DNA of 64,000 nt from an uncultured Lentibacter sp. (GCA_947497495.1 CANMGT010000006.1:1-64000); one strand, 5' to 3'. Counted from the stretch's first letter, positions 8,179 through 17,417 are shown. Notes: a model not told the origin generated them from the letters alone. Numbers and translations are program-made.

Positions 8179-8735
8179 TGGCTCTGGCTGGCGTCGGATT
8201 TGTCGCCGCAGCCGTGATCTGCGCGCTTGCCTTTGCCAGCCTGCTAAACTCGCGCGTCGCGTTTTGGCCACCTGAACAACACGGCCCAACGCAGCGCCGT
8301 TTTCGCTGGCTTTTCAGAGCCATGTTTTATGCCGCTTTGCTGGCAACGCTCTGGCACCTCTGGCAGGAGCCTCCTCCCCCGACACTTTCCACTCTTCTCG
8401 CCGTGTGTCTTGCCGCCTTGGGCTTTGGAGGCGCGTTGTTTGCCACCGGCTTGATCGGCTGGAGTGTGGCCTTTGGCGACACTGGAAAGCTGGCGACAAG
8501 CGGGCCATTCGCCGTGAGCCGCCACCCTGTTTATGTCGCGACATGGCTCGGCCTCATCGGGTGGGCCATATTGACTGACGTCACCCTGATCCGCGCCACA
8601 CTTGCCCTTTGGGCCTTGTTCTACCTGATCGCTATATTTCTGGAAGAACCATGGCTTGAACGAGTTTATGGGCAAGACTACGCCGCCTACAAAAGACGCA
8701 CCGCACGGCTTTTTGGCCTCCCGCGGCGCATTTGA
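8178..8735 (+). CDS. Isoprenylcysteine methyltransferase-like (ICMT/PEMT) membrane protein
   Basis: 185 residues with about five membrane segments. The C-terminal SAM-binding region of the ICMT/PEMT family is visible: GPFAVSRHPVYVATWLG, then LEEPWLERVYGQDYAAYKRRT, matching the family's G-P-Y-x-x-x-R-H-P-x-Y and E-E-x-x-L-x-x-x-f-G-x-x-Y-x-x-Y signatures. The ATG shares one base with the permease stop (TGATG), so it belongs to the ArsR operon. Whether it methylates a lipid, a protein or a metalloid is unknown. The C-terminus PRRI is basic and cytoplasmic. Confidence 0.7.
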   Translation: MALAGVGFVAAAVICALAFASLLNSRVAFWPPEQHGPTQRRFRWLFRAMFYAALLATLWHLWQEPPPPTLSTLLAVCLAALGFGGALFATGLIGWSVAFGDTGKLATSGPFAVSRHPVYVATWLGLIGWAILTDVTLIRATLALWALFYLIAIFLEEPWLERVYGQDYAAYKRRTARLFGLPRRI

Positions 8736-8819
8736 ACACGAAATCAACCCGACATCCGCTTTACATTCGCGCCGCAGGCTTTAGACAGAAAATCGAACAA
8801 ACTGCTGTGGAGGGTGGAC

Positions 8820-10067
8820 ATGTATCGCGTTTGGGGTTTCCTGACTGACTATTCCTTGTTGCTGATTGGCGGCGCCATAATTGCCTTGTTCTGGGCCAAT
8901 ACAAACCCCGAGAGCTATCACCACTTTGTCGAGTATGTGATCTGGGATCACGCGCCGATCGGGCATTTGCATGACGGCCACCGCACGCTGACACTACACT
9001 ATCTGGTCAACGATGTGCTGATGGCACTTTTCTTTGCGATTGCGGCGAAAGAAGTCTGGGAAGCTGTCGTTCTTAAGAACGGCTCCCTGCGCGGCAAGAA
9101 AGCGGCAACGCCACTGTTTGCAACAGCGGGCGGCATGTTTGGCCCCATCGGCGTTTACCTTGTTCTCGCCTATTTCATGGGCAGCGAAACCTATAACGCT
9201 GTCGCCAATGGCTGGGCCATTCCGACAGCAACCGACATTGCCTTCAGCTATCTGGTGGGCCGGATGGTGTTTGGCGCGGGCCACCCTGCCGTGCGCTTTT
9301 TGCTGCTTCTGGCGATCGCCGATGATGCTGCGGGCCTGATCATTCTGGCGATCTTCTACCCGTCTGGCGAGCTTGCGCCTGTCTGGTTGCTGCTGTCGCT
9401 GGCCGCTGCGCTGATCGTGTTCTGGGGCTTTAACCGCCTGCCGCGTATCTTGGACAGGGGCAAACAAGACCGCCCCAACTCAACCGCGGTGCGCAAATAC
9501 CTTGGCGGCTTGCCCTATGTCGTTGCGGGCTGTGTGAGCTGGTATGGCTTCATGCGCTCGGGCCTGCACCCTGCCCTCGGGTTGCTGCCGATTGTTCCGA
9601 CGATCCCCCATGCTGACCGCGCGTTCGGCCTATTCTCGGAAGCCGAGCAATACCTCACAGACTTGCTCAACGTCATGGAACATGCGCTGAAATACCCTGT
9701 CGAGATCGTGCTGTTCTTCTTCGGGTTGCTCAACGCCGGTGTCGAGTTTTCGGCGATTGGCGATGCGACATGGCTGGTGCTGGCAGGGCTGCTTATCGGC
9801 AAGCCTGTTGGTGTCTTTATCTTCGGCTGGGTCGCGGCCAAGCCATTGGGCCTTGGTATTCCGGAGGGTATGCGGATCGTTGACCTCATCGTTATCGGCT
9901 TTGTCGCGGCGATCGGCTTTACGGTTGCGCTGTTTGTGGCCTCTGTCGCCTTTGATGCAGGGCCGGTACAGGACGCTGCCAAAATGGGCGCTCTGTTCAG
10001 TTTTGGCGCCGCGATTGTCTCGATCATCGCGGGCAAAGTCTTGCGCGTTCAAAAACAAGACCTGTAA
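8820..10067 (+). CDS. nhaA: Na+/H+ antiporter NhaA
   Basis: 415-residue inner-membrane antiporter of the NhaA family. Recognisable stretches are FFAIAAKEVWE, WAIPTATDIAFSYLVG (with the Asp of the TDIAF motif) and FLLLLAIADDAAGLI, where the paired Asp residues correspond to the ion-binding Asp163/Asp164 of E. coli NhaA. ATG 8820 is preferred over the in-frame GTG at 8814 because GGAGGG (8809-8814) sits five bases before it. It exports Na+ or Li+ in exchange for H+, a common need in marine bacteria. A strong terminator follows. The 84-bp gap from the methyltransferase-like gene suggests its own promoter. Confidence 0.88.
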   Translation: MYRVWGFLTDYSLLLIGGAIIALFWANTNPESYHHFVEYVIWDHAPIGHLHDGHRTLTLHYLVNDVLMALFFAIAAKEVWEAVVLKNGSLRGKKAATPLFATAGGMFGPIGVYLVLAYFMGSETYNAVANGWAIPTATDIAFSYLVGRMVFGAGHPAVRFLLLLAIADDAAGLIILAIFYPSGELAPVWLLLSLAAALIVFWGFNRLPRILDRGKQDRPNSTAVRKYLGGLPYVVAGCVSWYGFMRSGLHPALGLLPIVPTIPHADRAFGLFSEAEQYLTDLLNVMEHALKYPVEIVLFFFGLLNAGVEFSAIGDATWLVLAGLLIGKPVGVFIFGWVAAKPLGLGIPEGMRIVDLIVIGFVAAIGFTVALFVASVAFDAGPVQDAAKMGALFSFGAAIVSIIAGKVLRVQKQDL

Positions 10068-10085
10068 GTTCGCCCCAACAAAGTG

Positions 10086-10114
10086 AAGCCGCCCCCGAAG
10101 ATGTGGGGCGGCTT
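10086..10114 (+). terminator. Rho-independent terminator after nhaA
   Basis: A perfect 10-bp stem, AAGCCGCCCC (10086-10095) and GGGGCGGCTT (10105-10114), around a 9-base loop, followed by a T-rich TATTGTGTTTT. It lies 18 bp after the nhaA stop. Confidence 0.85.
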
Positions 10115-10262
10115 TATTGTGTTTTCTCCCTAGAAGTCTTATTTTTGCCCAAAACAACTGTATGCTATATGGAAACAGTAACCCGGCTTGGGTATCAAAA
10201 ATACACTAACCCTTAGGAATGTTGCCCTAAAAGGATTAGGCCAGAGCAGAAACGGAGCAAGA

Positions 10263-10922
10263 ATGCTCGAGTTCAACAATGTCAGCAAGTCCTTCTGGAC
10301 AGGCTCTCAACGCAAGGTGATCTTGGAAAAGGTCTCCTTTCGTGTGGAGCTTGGCCATTCGCTCGGCATACTGGCCCCCAACGGCACGGGTAAAACCACA
10401 CTGATCAACATGATGTCGGGGCTCGAGAAGCCCGATGAAGGCACGGTTATTCGCGACTGTAAGGTGAGCTTCCCGCTCGGGTTTATGGGCGGAGTTGTGG
10501 GGCGTCACTCGGCTGTCGAAAACAGCCGCTATATTGCCCGCCTCTACGGACTTGATCCTGACTATGTCGAGGCTTTCTGCCGCTGGCTTTGTAACCTTGG
10601 CGAGTATTTCGAGCAGCCGCTTGGCACCTATAGCCAAGGGATGCGTGCGCGTTTTTCTTTTGCGTTGCTGCTAGCGCTTGATTTTGACATCTACCTGATC
10701 GACGAGGGCATGCCGAGTTCAACCGACGTTGAGTTTAACCGTAAAGCAGGTGACATCCTGCGCGACAGGTTGCAAACCACCACTGTGATCATCGTTTCAC
10801 ACCAGCCGCAGATTCTGGAAAAATTCGCGCGCTCCGCCGCTGTCTTGATCGATGGCAAACTTGAAATGTTCGACACTCTTGAAGAAGCGAAACAACTTTA
10901 TGACTACCAAACCCAAAGCTAG
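10263..10922 (+). CDS. ABC-2 type polysaccharide export ATP-binding protein (KpsT/Wzt-like)
   Basis: 219-residue ATPase. Walker A is APNGTGKTT (38-46), the signature is YSQGMRARFSFALLLALDFD, and Walker B reads IYLIDEG; a SYSQGM-like signature and the short length fit KpsT-type capsule/polysaccharide exporters. The start at 10263 follows CGGAGC; the upstream in-frame TTG at 10188 adds unrelated residues. It overlaps the KpsE-like gene by 23 bases, so they are co-translated. The partner permease (KpsM-like) is not encoded in the window; nhaA lies upstream. Confidence 0.82.
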   Translation: MLEFNNVSKSFWTGSQRKVILEKVSFRVELGHSLGILAPNGTGKTTLINMMSGLEKPDEGTVIRDCKVSFPLGFMGGVVGRHSAVENSRYIARLYGLDPDYVEAFCRWLCNLGEYFEQPLGTYSQGMRARFSFALLLALDFDIYLIDEGMPSSTDVEFNRKAGDILRDRLQTTTVIIVSHQPQILEKFARSAAVLIDGKLEMFDTLEEAKQLYDYQTQS

Positions 10923-12660
10923 GAAGTTTCGCATTCGCCGCACCCCAGAGATGGGGGCAGTGCCGCGTGAAACAAAGCCTGAAGCCACGCCAGCCGGCAC
11001 ACCTGTAAGCGAGGCCCCGCAAGAGGCCGTGCGCCAACGGGCCGCCGCGCCAACACCTGCACAAAGGGCCGCTCAGCCTGCCCAGCAAGCCGCACAGCCT
11101 GTCCAGCCTGCGCGTCCGGCAGAGCCGCAAGCAACCCAACCCAGCCAGACCGCCGACGTGCGTGAGGGCATGGTAGAATCTCCGCGCGAGGCCAAAGCCG
11201 AAACAGACATCGACGCGATCCGCCGTGAAGGGCTGACAGGCCGCCAGCTGCGCCTCGCCCGCCGCATGGCGCAGAAGCACGGGCTGGCCCCGATCTCTGA
11301 TTTTGACGCCGTGCGCCAGTTGCGCCTCAAGGGTGTTGATCCTTTCGAGCGCTCGAACATGCTTGAGCTGGTCGTGCCCGGTAAAGACACCAAGGGCACC
11401 GGCCTGCTTGACGAACCTGACACCGACCCGATGCCAGGCCTTGGCAAAATCCAACTGCCCCAGACGATGAAAGCCGAGACGGCCCAAGTCCCTTCAACCG
11501 AGCTTTACACCGCAGATCGCCGGAATGCCGAGATCACCCAGATCCAGCAGGACATTGCCAAGCGCCGCCGCAAACGGTTGGTGCTTCTTTTGGCGCGCCT
11601 GTCGGCTTTCGTGTTTTTGCCAACGATCCTTGCAGGCTGGTATTACTACGCCATCGCAACGCCGATGTATTCCACCAAGACAGAGTTTCTGATCCAGTCC
11701 GCTGAGGGTGGCGGCAGCGGGCCATTAGCGGGCCTCATTCCTTCGCAACTTGCGAACTCTCAAGAGAGCATTGCGGTTCAGTCCTATCTCACGTCCAAAG
11801 ACGCGATGATCCGGCTTGATACCGAGCTTGGCTACAAGACGCATTTCTCGGGCGACACCGTCGATGCGATCCAGCGCCTTGATGCGGATTCAACCAATGA
11901 AGATGCGCATAAAGTTTACATGAAAAACATCAAAATCGGCTATGATCCTACAGAAGGCGTCGTTCGTATGGAAGTGATCGCGGCTGACCCCGTCGTTGCG
12001 ACGGACTTCTCGCTGGCGCTGATTTCCTATGCCGAAGAGCGTGTTGATGCGCTCTCGCAGAAAATTCGTGATGACGCGATGCGCGATGCAAAGCGCAACC
12101 TCGAAACCGCTAAAGTCGAGCGCCGCGCCGCACAGGAAGCTCTGATCCGCTTGCAGGAAGTCTATTCGGCAGACCCGACAGAGCAGCTCGCGGCCCTGCG
12201 CTCGCAGATCACAACCTATGACCAGCAGTTGCTTGAAAAGCAACTTGCTTTGCAGGCCCTGCTCGACAACCCGCGCCCCAACCAAGCCAAGGTTGACGGG
12301 GCCCGCGGCGATGTGCGCCGCCTGCAAAACGTCCTCACCGAGCTGAACAACCGGATGACCGTTGCCAGCACAAGTGACCTCTCGCTCGTGCAGCAAAGCA
12401 CCGAAATCGAGCTGGCCCGCGCCGACTTGGCTACAGCCGACGCTTTCCTGCAGTCCGCCCTTCAAGGCGAGAAGCAAGCTGCGCTGGAGGCAGGCCGTCA
12501 GGTGCGTTACCTCTCGGTTCCAGTGCGCCCGATCCCTTCCGACGCCCCAAGCTATCCGCGAAAATTCGAGAACACCGTTCTGGCCTTCCTGATCTTTTCG
12601 GGTATCTACCTGATGGTCTCCCTCACGTCGTCTATCCTGCGTGAACAAGTCTCGAACTAA
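10900..12660 (+). CDS. KpsE/Wzz-like capsule polysaccharide export inner-membrane protein
   Basis: 586 residues. The first 200 residues are low-complexity and rich in Pro, Ala and Gln, probably disordered and cytoplasmic. A membrane segment at about 227-251 is followed by ATPMYSTKTEFLIQS, the typical start of the periplasmic chain-length-determinant/polysaccharide co-polymerase domain. A long coiled-coil stretch (about 360-520) leads to a second membrane segment near the C-terminus (VLAFLIFSGIYLMVSL). This two-helix topology fits KpsE/RkpR proteins that couple the ABC exporter to the outer-membrane channel. The long N-terminal extension is unusual compared with E. coli KpsE (about 380 residues). 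Confidence 0.78.
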   Translation: MTTKPKARKFRIRRTPEMGAVPRETKPEATPAGTPVSEAPQEAVRQRAAAPTPAQRAAQPAQQAAQPVQPARPAEPQATQPSQTADVREGMVESPREAKAETDIDAIRREGLTGRQLRLARRMAQKHGLAPISDFDAVRQLRLKGVDPFERSNMLELVVPGKDTKGTGLLDEPDTDPMPGLGKIQLPQTMKAETAQVPSTELYTADRRNAEITQIQQDIAKRRRKRLVLLLARLSAFVFLPTILAGWYYYAIATPMYSTKTEFLIQSAEGGGSGPLAGLIPSQLANSQESIAVQSYLTSKDAMIRLDTELGYKTHFSGDTVDAIQRLDADSTNEDAHKVYMKNIKIGYDPTEGVVRMEVIAADPVVATDFSLALISYAEERVDALSQKIRDDAMRDAKRNLETAKVERRAAQEALIRLQEVYSADPTEQLAALRSQITTYDQQLLEKQLALQALLDNPRPNQAKVDGARGDVRRLQNVLTELNNRMTVASTSDLSLVQQSTEIELARADLATADAFLQSALQGEKQAALEAGRQVRYLSVPVRPIPSDAPSYPRKFENTVLAFLIFSGIYLMVSLTSSILREQVSN

Positions 12661-12710
12661 CCTGTCAATAAGGGCCAGACCGCGCCCACCTAAAAGAACG
12701 AGTAGTACCT

Positions 12711-14207
12711 GTGAACAAGCCACTTAACACTTCGACGCCCAACACCTGGAACTTTTTGCGTGACGCGATGATCACCCCGACAGGGTTTCGCGAATATGAC
12801 GCGCGCTGGAAGTATCCAGACGAGATCAACCTGCCCGGCATTACAGCGCTCGGGCTTGGCCTTGGCACACAAATGCATGCGCGTGGCATCGAGCCGGTCA
12901 TCGCTGTCGGTAACGACTACCGCGACTACTCGCTCAGTATCAAAAACGCTCTGATGCTTGGCCTCATGCAGGCTGGCATCCACGTGAAAGACATCGGCCC
13001 TGCTGTTTCGCCGATGGCCTATTTCAGCCAGTTTCACTTGAATGCGCCTGCGGTTGCCATGGTCACGGCCAGCCACAACCCCAACGGTTGGACAGGTGTG
13101 AAAATGGGCTTTGAGCGCCCGCTCACCCACGGCCCTGACGAGATGAATGAGCTGCGCGACATCGTGCTGGAAGGCCGCGGCGTGGCACGTGACGGCGGCA
13201 AATACGAGTTCGTTGACGGCGTCAAAGAAGCCTATATCGACGATCTGGTTGGCGACTTCAAAATGACCCGTAAGATGCGCGTCGTCTGCGCCACAGGCAA
13301 TGGTACAGCCGCCGCCTTTGGCCCTGAGGTGTTCGAGCGTATCGGCGTTGACGTTGTCCCCTCCCACAACGAGCTCGACTATACTTTCCCGCACTACAAC
13401 CCGAACCCCGAAGCCATGGAAATGCTCCATGACATGAGCGCTTCTGTCAAAGACAGCGGCGCTGACTTCGCCCTCGGGTTTGATGGCGACGGAGACCGCT
13501 GCGGCGTTGTTGACGACGAGGGAGAAGAGATCTTCGCTGATAAAGTCGGGGTTATCATGGCCCGCGACCTGAGCAAGCTCTACCCTAACAGCACCTTCGT
13601 CGCTGATGTCAAATCAACTGGTCTTTTCGCCTCTGACCCTGAACTTCAGGCCAACGGCGCCAAGGCCGACTACTGGAAAACAGGCCACAGCCACATGAAG
13701 CGCCGCGTCAACGAGCTTGGCGCGCTGGCGGGCTTTGAGAAATCAGGCCACTACTTTCTGGCCGAACCCGTTGGCCGCGGCTATGACTGCGGCATGCGCG
13801 TCGCCGTCGAAATCTGTAAGCTGATGGATCGCAACCCGGACATGAAAATGTCCGACCTGCGCAAAGCCCTGCCCGTAACATGGGCTACGCCGACAATGTC
13901 GCCCTACTGTGCCGATACCGAAAAATACACAGTGCTTGAGCGCATCGTTGCCAAGCTTGTCGCCAAGGCCGATGCGGGCGACAAACTGGGAGGACGCGCG
14001 ATCAAAGAAGTGGTCACAGTCAACGGCGCCCGCGTCATTCTGGACAACGGCTCATGGGGCCTCGTGCGCGCCAGCTCGAACACGCCCAACCTTGTGGTTG
14101 TCTGCGAAAGTTCCGAGTCTGAAGCCGAAATGCGTGCCATCTTCGCTGACATCGACGCGGTCATCCGCACCGAAGAGCTCGTCGGCGACTACGATCAAAC
14201 GATCTAA
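12711..14207 (+). CDS. Phosphomannomutase/phosphoglucomutase
   Basis: 498-residue alpha-D-phosphohexomutase. The phosphoserine loop TASHNP has Ser121, the Mg2+-binding loop DGDGDR is at 258-263, the sugar-binding loop reads FEKSGH, and a C-terminal phosphate-binding region contains RASSNTPNLVV. It interconverts mannose-6-phosphate/mannose-1-phosphate or the glucose equivalents and supplies nucleotide-sugar precursors. Its position 50 bp after the KpsE-like gene suggests a role in surface polysaccharide. The start is GTG at 12711; an ATG at 12768 (MITPTGFREYD) is closer to the usual family N-terminus and cannot be excluded. Confidence 0.85.
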   Translation: MNKPLNTSTPNTWNFLRDAMITPTGFREYDARWKYPDEINLPGITALGLGLGTQMHARGIEPVIAVGNDYRDYSLSIKNALMLGLMQAGIHVKDIGPAVSPMAYFSQFHLNAPAVAMVTASHNPNGWTGVKMGFERPLTHGPDEMNELRDIVLEGRGVARDGGKYEFVDGVKEAYIDDLVGDFKMTRKMRVVCATGNGTAAAFGPEVFERIGVDVVPSHNELDYTFPHYNPNPEAMEMLHDMSASVKDSGADFALGFDGDGDRCGVVDDEGEEIFADKVGVIMARDLSKLYPNSTFVADVKSTGLFASDPELQANGAKADYWKTGHSHMKRRVNELGALAGFEKSGHYFLAEPVGRGYDCGMRVAVEICKLMDRNPDMKMSDLRKALPVTWATPTMSPYCADTEKYTVLERIVAKLVAKADAGDKLGGRAIKEVVTVNGARVILDNGSWGLVRASSNTPNLVVVCESSESEAEMRAIFADIDAVIRTEELVGDYDQTI

Positions 14208-14249
14208 ATTTTCGCTTTTCTTCTTGCTGGAAATATCCCGGGGAGAGTA

Positions 14250-14298
14250 CGAGAGGGGCAGCGCCCCTCTCGTTGGGTCGGATTTGGCGCAGCCAAAT
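14250..14298. terminator. Double hairpin between convergent genes
   Basis: Two hairpins lie between the phosphomannomutase and M3 peptidase stops. The first has arms CGAGAGGGGC (14250-14259) and GCCCCTCTCG (14263-14272) with loop AGC. The second has arms ATTTGGC (14282-14288) and GCCAAAT (14292-14298) with loop GCA, followed by TTCGAAA. They probably terminate both transcripts. The preceding CTTTTCTTCTTG...AAATATCCC resembles other intergenic elements in the window. Confidence 0.65.
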
Positions 14299-14304
14299 TC
14301 GAAA

Positions 14305-16317
14305 TCAAGCCGCCAAGCCTCGCCCCTTGAGCAAAGCCTCAACACCTGGCATCCGCCCGCGAAATGCAGTGTAAAGCTCAGCCGCTTCTTTTGAGCCACC
14401 CGTCGACAGAATGTTCGCCTCGAGCGACGCCGCCAGATCTGCATCAAACGCATCGCCCTTCTCTTCAAATGCCGCGAAAGCGTCAGCATCCATAACCTCT
14501 GACCACATGTAGGAATAGTAACCGCTCGAATAGCCGTCGCCCGCAAAGACATGCGCGAAATGTGGCGTTGCGTGTCGCATCGTGATCGCCCGTGGCATGC
14601 CCATTTCCTCCAAAACCCCGACCTGCCGCGCCATTGGGTCGGTGGGCGGTTGCCCTTCGTGGAACTCCAGATCCACCATCGCAGAGGCAACATATTCGAC
14701 GGTTTGAAAACCCATATCAAACGTCGCGGCGCCCAGAAGTTTGTCGAGCAAGGTTTTCGGCATCGCCTCGCCCGTTTCAACGTGCGTGGCGAATTCTGCA
14801 AGCACTTCAGGCACTTCCAGCCAATGCTCGTAAAGCTGGCTTGGCAGTTCGACAAAGTCGCGCGCCACGCTAGTGCCGGAAATGCTTTCATAGGTCACGT
14901 TTGACAGCATCTGGTGCAGCGCGTGGCCAAACTCGTGAAACAGCGTGCGCGCGTCGTCATAACTGAGCAGCGCCGGCTCGCCTTTTGCAAAGTTGCACAC
15001 GTTGATCACCACCGGCGCTTGCGGCTCGGGGAACTTGGCCTGTCCGCGCATCGCCGAGCACCAAGCACCTGAGCGTTTCGAGCCCCGAGCGAAATAGTCG
15101 CCGATGAAAACAGCCACATGCTTGCCCGCACGCGTCACCTCCCAAGCGCGACAATCCGCGTGGTAGAGCGGCACGTCAAGCGGCGTAAACTCAAGTCCGA
15201 ACAGGCGCGTCGCGCAGGCGAAACTCGCCTCGATCATCCGTTCCAACTGGAAGTATGGCTTCACCTCGGCCTCATTCAAATCATGCTCTGCCATCCGGCG
15301 CTTGTCTGCGTAATAGCGCCAGTCCCATGGCTCAAGCTCGCCGTTTACTCCGTCCTCGCGCATCATCGCGGTGAGCACCTTGGCGTCGGCGTCGGCCTGT
15401 GCCTTGGCGGGCCCCCATACGTCGGTCAGAAGCTGGCGCACGGCCGCGGGTGTGGCCGCCATTTCCGTTTCAAGTTTGTAATCTGCAAAGCTGTTATACC
15501 CCAGCAGCGCCGCCCGCTCTTGGCGCAACCGCAGCGTCTCGGCGCAGTTTTCGCGGTTGTCTGTCGCGCCGCCGTTAGCCCCGCGTGCCACCCAGGCTTC
15601 AAAGGCTTTCTGTCGCAAATCGCGGCGCGGGGAAAACTGCAGGAATGGCACAATAAGCGAGCGCGACAGCGTCACAACAGGCCCTTGCGCCCCCTTCTCA
15701 ACGCCCGCTGAGCGCGCCGTTTGCACCACAAACTCGGGCAGCCCTTCCAAGTCGTCTTCGCTGAGTTTCATAAACCAGCTGCGCTCGTCAGCCAGCACAT
15801 TTTGCGTGAACTCTGTGCCAAGTTCGGCAAGCCGCGACTTGATCGCCGCCATGCGCGCATCTTCGGCCCCCGTCAGCGCCGCCCCCGCCCGCACAAAACC
15901 GCGACGGGTGAGCATCAGCACGCGCGCTTGCTCATCGCTCAGCCCGAGCGTGCCGCGTTTGTCCCACACCGCTTCGATCCGCGCAAACAGCGCCTTATTG
16001 GCGGTGATGCGCGAGAAATGCTGCGCCAGCAGCGGCGAGAACTTGCGCTGAAGCTCCTCGCGTGCGGGGTTGCTGTCGGCCCCTGCAACGGTGAAAAACA
16101 CCGCCAGAACTTTGTCGAGCGCCCCTCCGGCCGCCTCCAGAGCGCCGATCACGTTGTCAAAGCTGGCATCACTTGTGTCGCCAGCTATTGCCCCGATTTC
16201 GGCCTCATGCTCTGCCAGCGCAACTTCAAGCGCCGGAGCGAAGTCGTCATCGGCAATCTTGTTGAACGGCGCGATTTGGAAGGGCGTGTTCCAGTCCTGC
16301 AAAAGCGGGTTTGTCAT
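14305..16317 (-). CDS. M3-family metallopeptidase (oligopeptidase A / dipeptidyl carboxypeptidase)
   Basis: 670 residues, the usual length of cytoplasmic M3A peptidases (Dcp, OpdA/PrlC). The zinc motif HEFGH is at 461-465 with the third ligand Glu490 in ARDFVELPSQ. Late substrate-binding motifs GYSSGYYSYMWSEVM are present near residue 590. There is no signal peptide. It degrades short peptides, possibly signal peptides after cleavage. Sequence alone does not separate peptidyl-dipeptidase Dcp from oligopeptidase A. The gene is monocistronic: the next minus-strand gene upstream (moeB) ends about 86 bp away. Confidence 0.88.
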   Translation of the reverse strand: MTNPLLQDWNTPFQIAPFNKIADDDFAPALEVALAEHEAEIGAIAGDTSDASFDNVIGALEAAGGALDKVLAVFFTVAGADSNPAREELQRKFSPLLAQHFSRITANKALFARIEAVWDKRGTLGLSDEQARVLMLTRRGFVRAGAALTGAEDARMAAIKSRLAELGTEFTQNVLADERSWFMKLSEDDLEGLPEFVVQTARSAGVEKGAQGPVVTLSRSLIVPFLQFSPRRDLRQKAFEAWVARGANGGATDNRENCAETLRLRQERAALLGYNSFADYKLETEMAATPAAVRQLLTDVWGPAKAQADADAKVLTAMMREDGVNGELEPWDWRYYADKRRMAEHDLNEAEVKPYFQLERMIEASFACATRLFGLEFTPLDVPLYHADCRAWEVTRAGKHVAVFIGDYFARGSKRSGAWCSAMRGQAKFPEPQAPVVINVCNFAKGEPALLSYDDARTLFHEFGHALHQMLSNVTYESISGTSVARDFVELPSQLYEHWLEVPEVLAEFATHVETGEAMPKTLLDKLLGAATFDMGFQTVEYVASAMVDLEFHEGQPPTDPMARQVGVLEEMGMPRAITMRHATPHFAHVFAGDGYSSGYYSYMWSEVMDADAFAAFEEKGDAFDADLAASLEANILSTGGSKEAAELYTAFRGRMPGVEALLKGRGLAA

Positions 16318-16403
16318 CGGGATATCTCTCCTTGAGTTGGCCTCAAGCTATGCTTTCATGACGCGCTCTTCAATCGCTGTTCACGCGGCTTTTGCGCTGA
16401 TTT

Positions 16404-17417
16404 TCAGGACAGCGCGCTACAAATCGGGCAATCATCGCGCCGCGCCAGTTTGATCTTGCGGCTTTCGCCATAGAGCCCGTCATAGATCAACATTTCGCCG
16501 CGCGTAACATGGCCTGCCCCTGTGATAAGCTTGACCGCTTCCAGCGCCATCATGGTTCCGATAACCCCTGGTAGCGGCCCGACAACGCCCGCTTCAGAGC
16601 AGGACGGCGCAAGCCCAGCGGCGGGTGCCTCAGGGAAGATACACTGATAGCACGGCCCGTCCTTGGCCACGTCAAACACCGAAAGCTGCCCCTCCCACTG
16701 CGCCAGCGCACCCGAGATGAGCGGCTTGCCCAGCTTCACAGCCATACGGTTTGACAGGTAGCGCGTTTCAAAATTGTCCGTGCCGTCGATGATAACATCA
16801 TACTCGGCAAACAACTCTTCAGCGATCTCCTCTGTCAGTCGGCGCTGGTAGGGGCGTAGCGTGATAAACGGGTTGAGTGCTGCCATGGCTTTCACAGCCG
16901 ACTGCACCTTGGGCATGTCGATCGTGTCTTCACGGTGGATCACCTGCCGCTGCATGTTGGTATGTTCCACCACATCGTCGTCAATCACGCCGATCGTGCC
17001 GACACCCGCCGCCGCGAGATACATCAGAACCGGCGAGCCAAGCCCGCCCGCGCCGATAACCAGAACCTTGGACTGTTTCAGCTTTTTCTGCCCCGGCCCG
17101 CCAAGCTCGCGCAGTACGATGTGGCGCGCATAGCGCTCCAGTTCGGCCTCACGAAACGTGCCTTGCTGGCTGGGGGCGCTGTCAGCGGGCACCCGCGCTT
17201 TGAGTTTGGCGAGGCCAAAACTATAAGCGCCCACAAGTCCCGCCACGCCACCAAAGATGGCCAAGCCTGTCGCGTCACCTTCAGGCAGCACAAGTTGCAA
17301 GCCCAGTGCCGCAAAATAGGCCAATGCCACAAGACCCCAAACCATTGTCTTGGGCCAGCTTAAATAGCCGCCCAGCGCCCAGAGCATCGCCATGATCCCA
17401 AATGCGGCCAGCACCAT
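16404..17417 (-). CDS. moeB: MoeB/ThiF-family adenylyltransferase with N-terminal membrane segments
   Basis: 337 residues. Residues about 1-70 form two to three hydrophobic helices, and the E1-like domain follows: GAGGLGSP nucleotide loop (122-129), adenylation Asp region VIDDDVVEHTNMQRQ, DGTDNFETRYLSN, the conserved Cys in APSCSEAGV, and two zinc Cys pairs (CYQC and CPIC). It should adenylate the C-terminal Gly of MoaD (molybdopterin synthase) or ThiS. The membrane part is absent from E. coli MoeB. The ATG overlaps the dut stop by one base. Molybdopterin supply could relate to molybdenum enzymes such as formate dehydrogenase, but they are not adjacent. Confidence 0.82.
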   Translation of the reverse strand: MVLAAFGIMAMLWALGGYLSWPKTMVWGLVALAYFAALGLQLVLPEGDATGLAIFGGVAGLVGAYSFGLAKLKARVPADSAPSQQGTFREAELERYARHIVLRELGGPGQKKLKQSKVLVIGAGGLGSPVLMYLAAAGVGTIGVIDDDVVEHTNMQRQVIHREDTIDMPKVQSAVKAMAALNPFITLRPYQRRLTEEIAEELFAEYDVIIDGTDNFETRYLSNRMAVKLGKPLISGALAQWEGQLSVFDVAKDGPCYQCIFPEAPAAGLAPSCSEAGVVGPLPGVIGTMMALEAVKLITGAGHVTRGEMLIYDGLYGESRKIKLARRDDCPICSALS

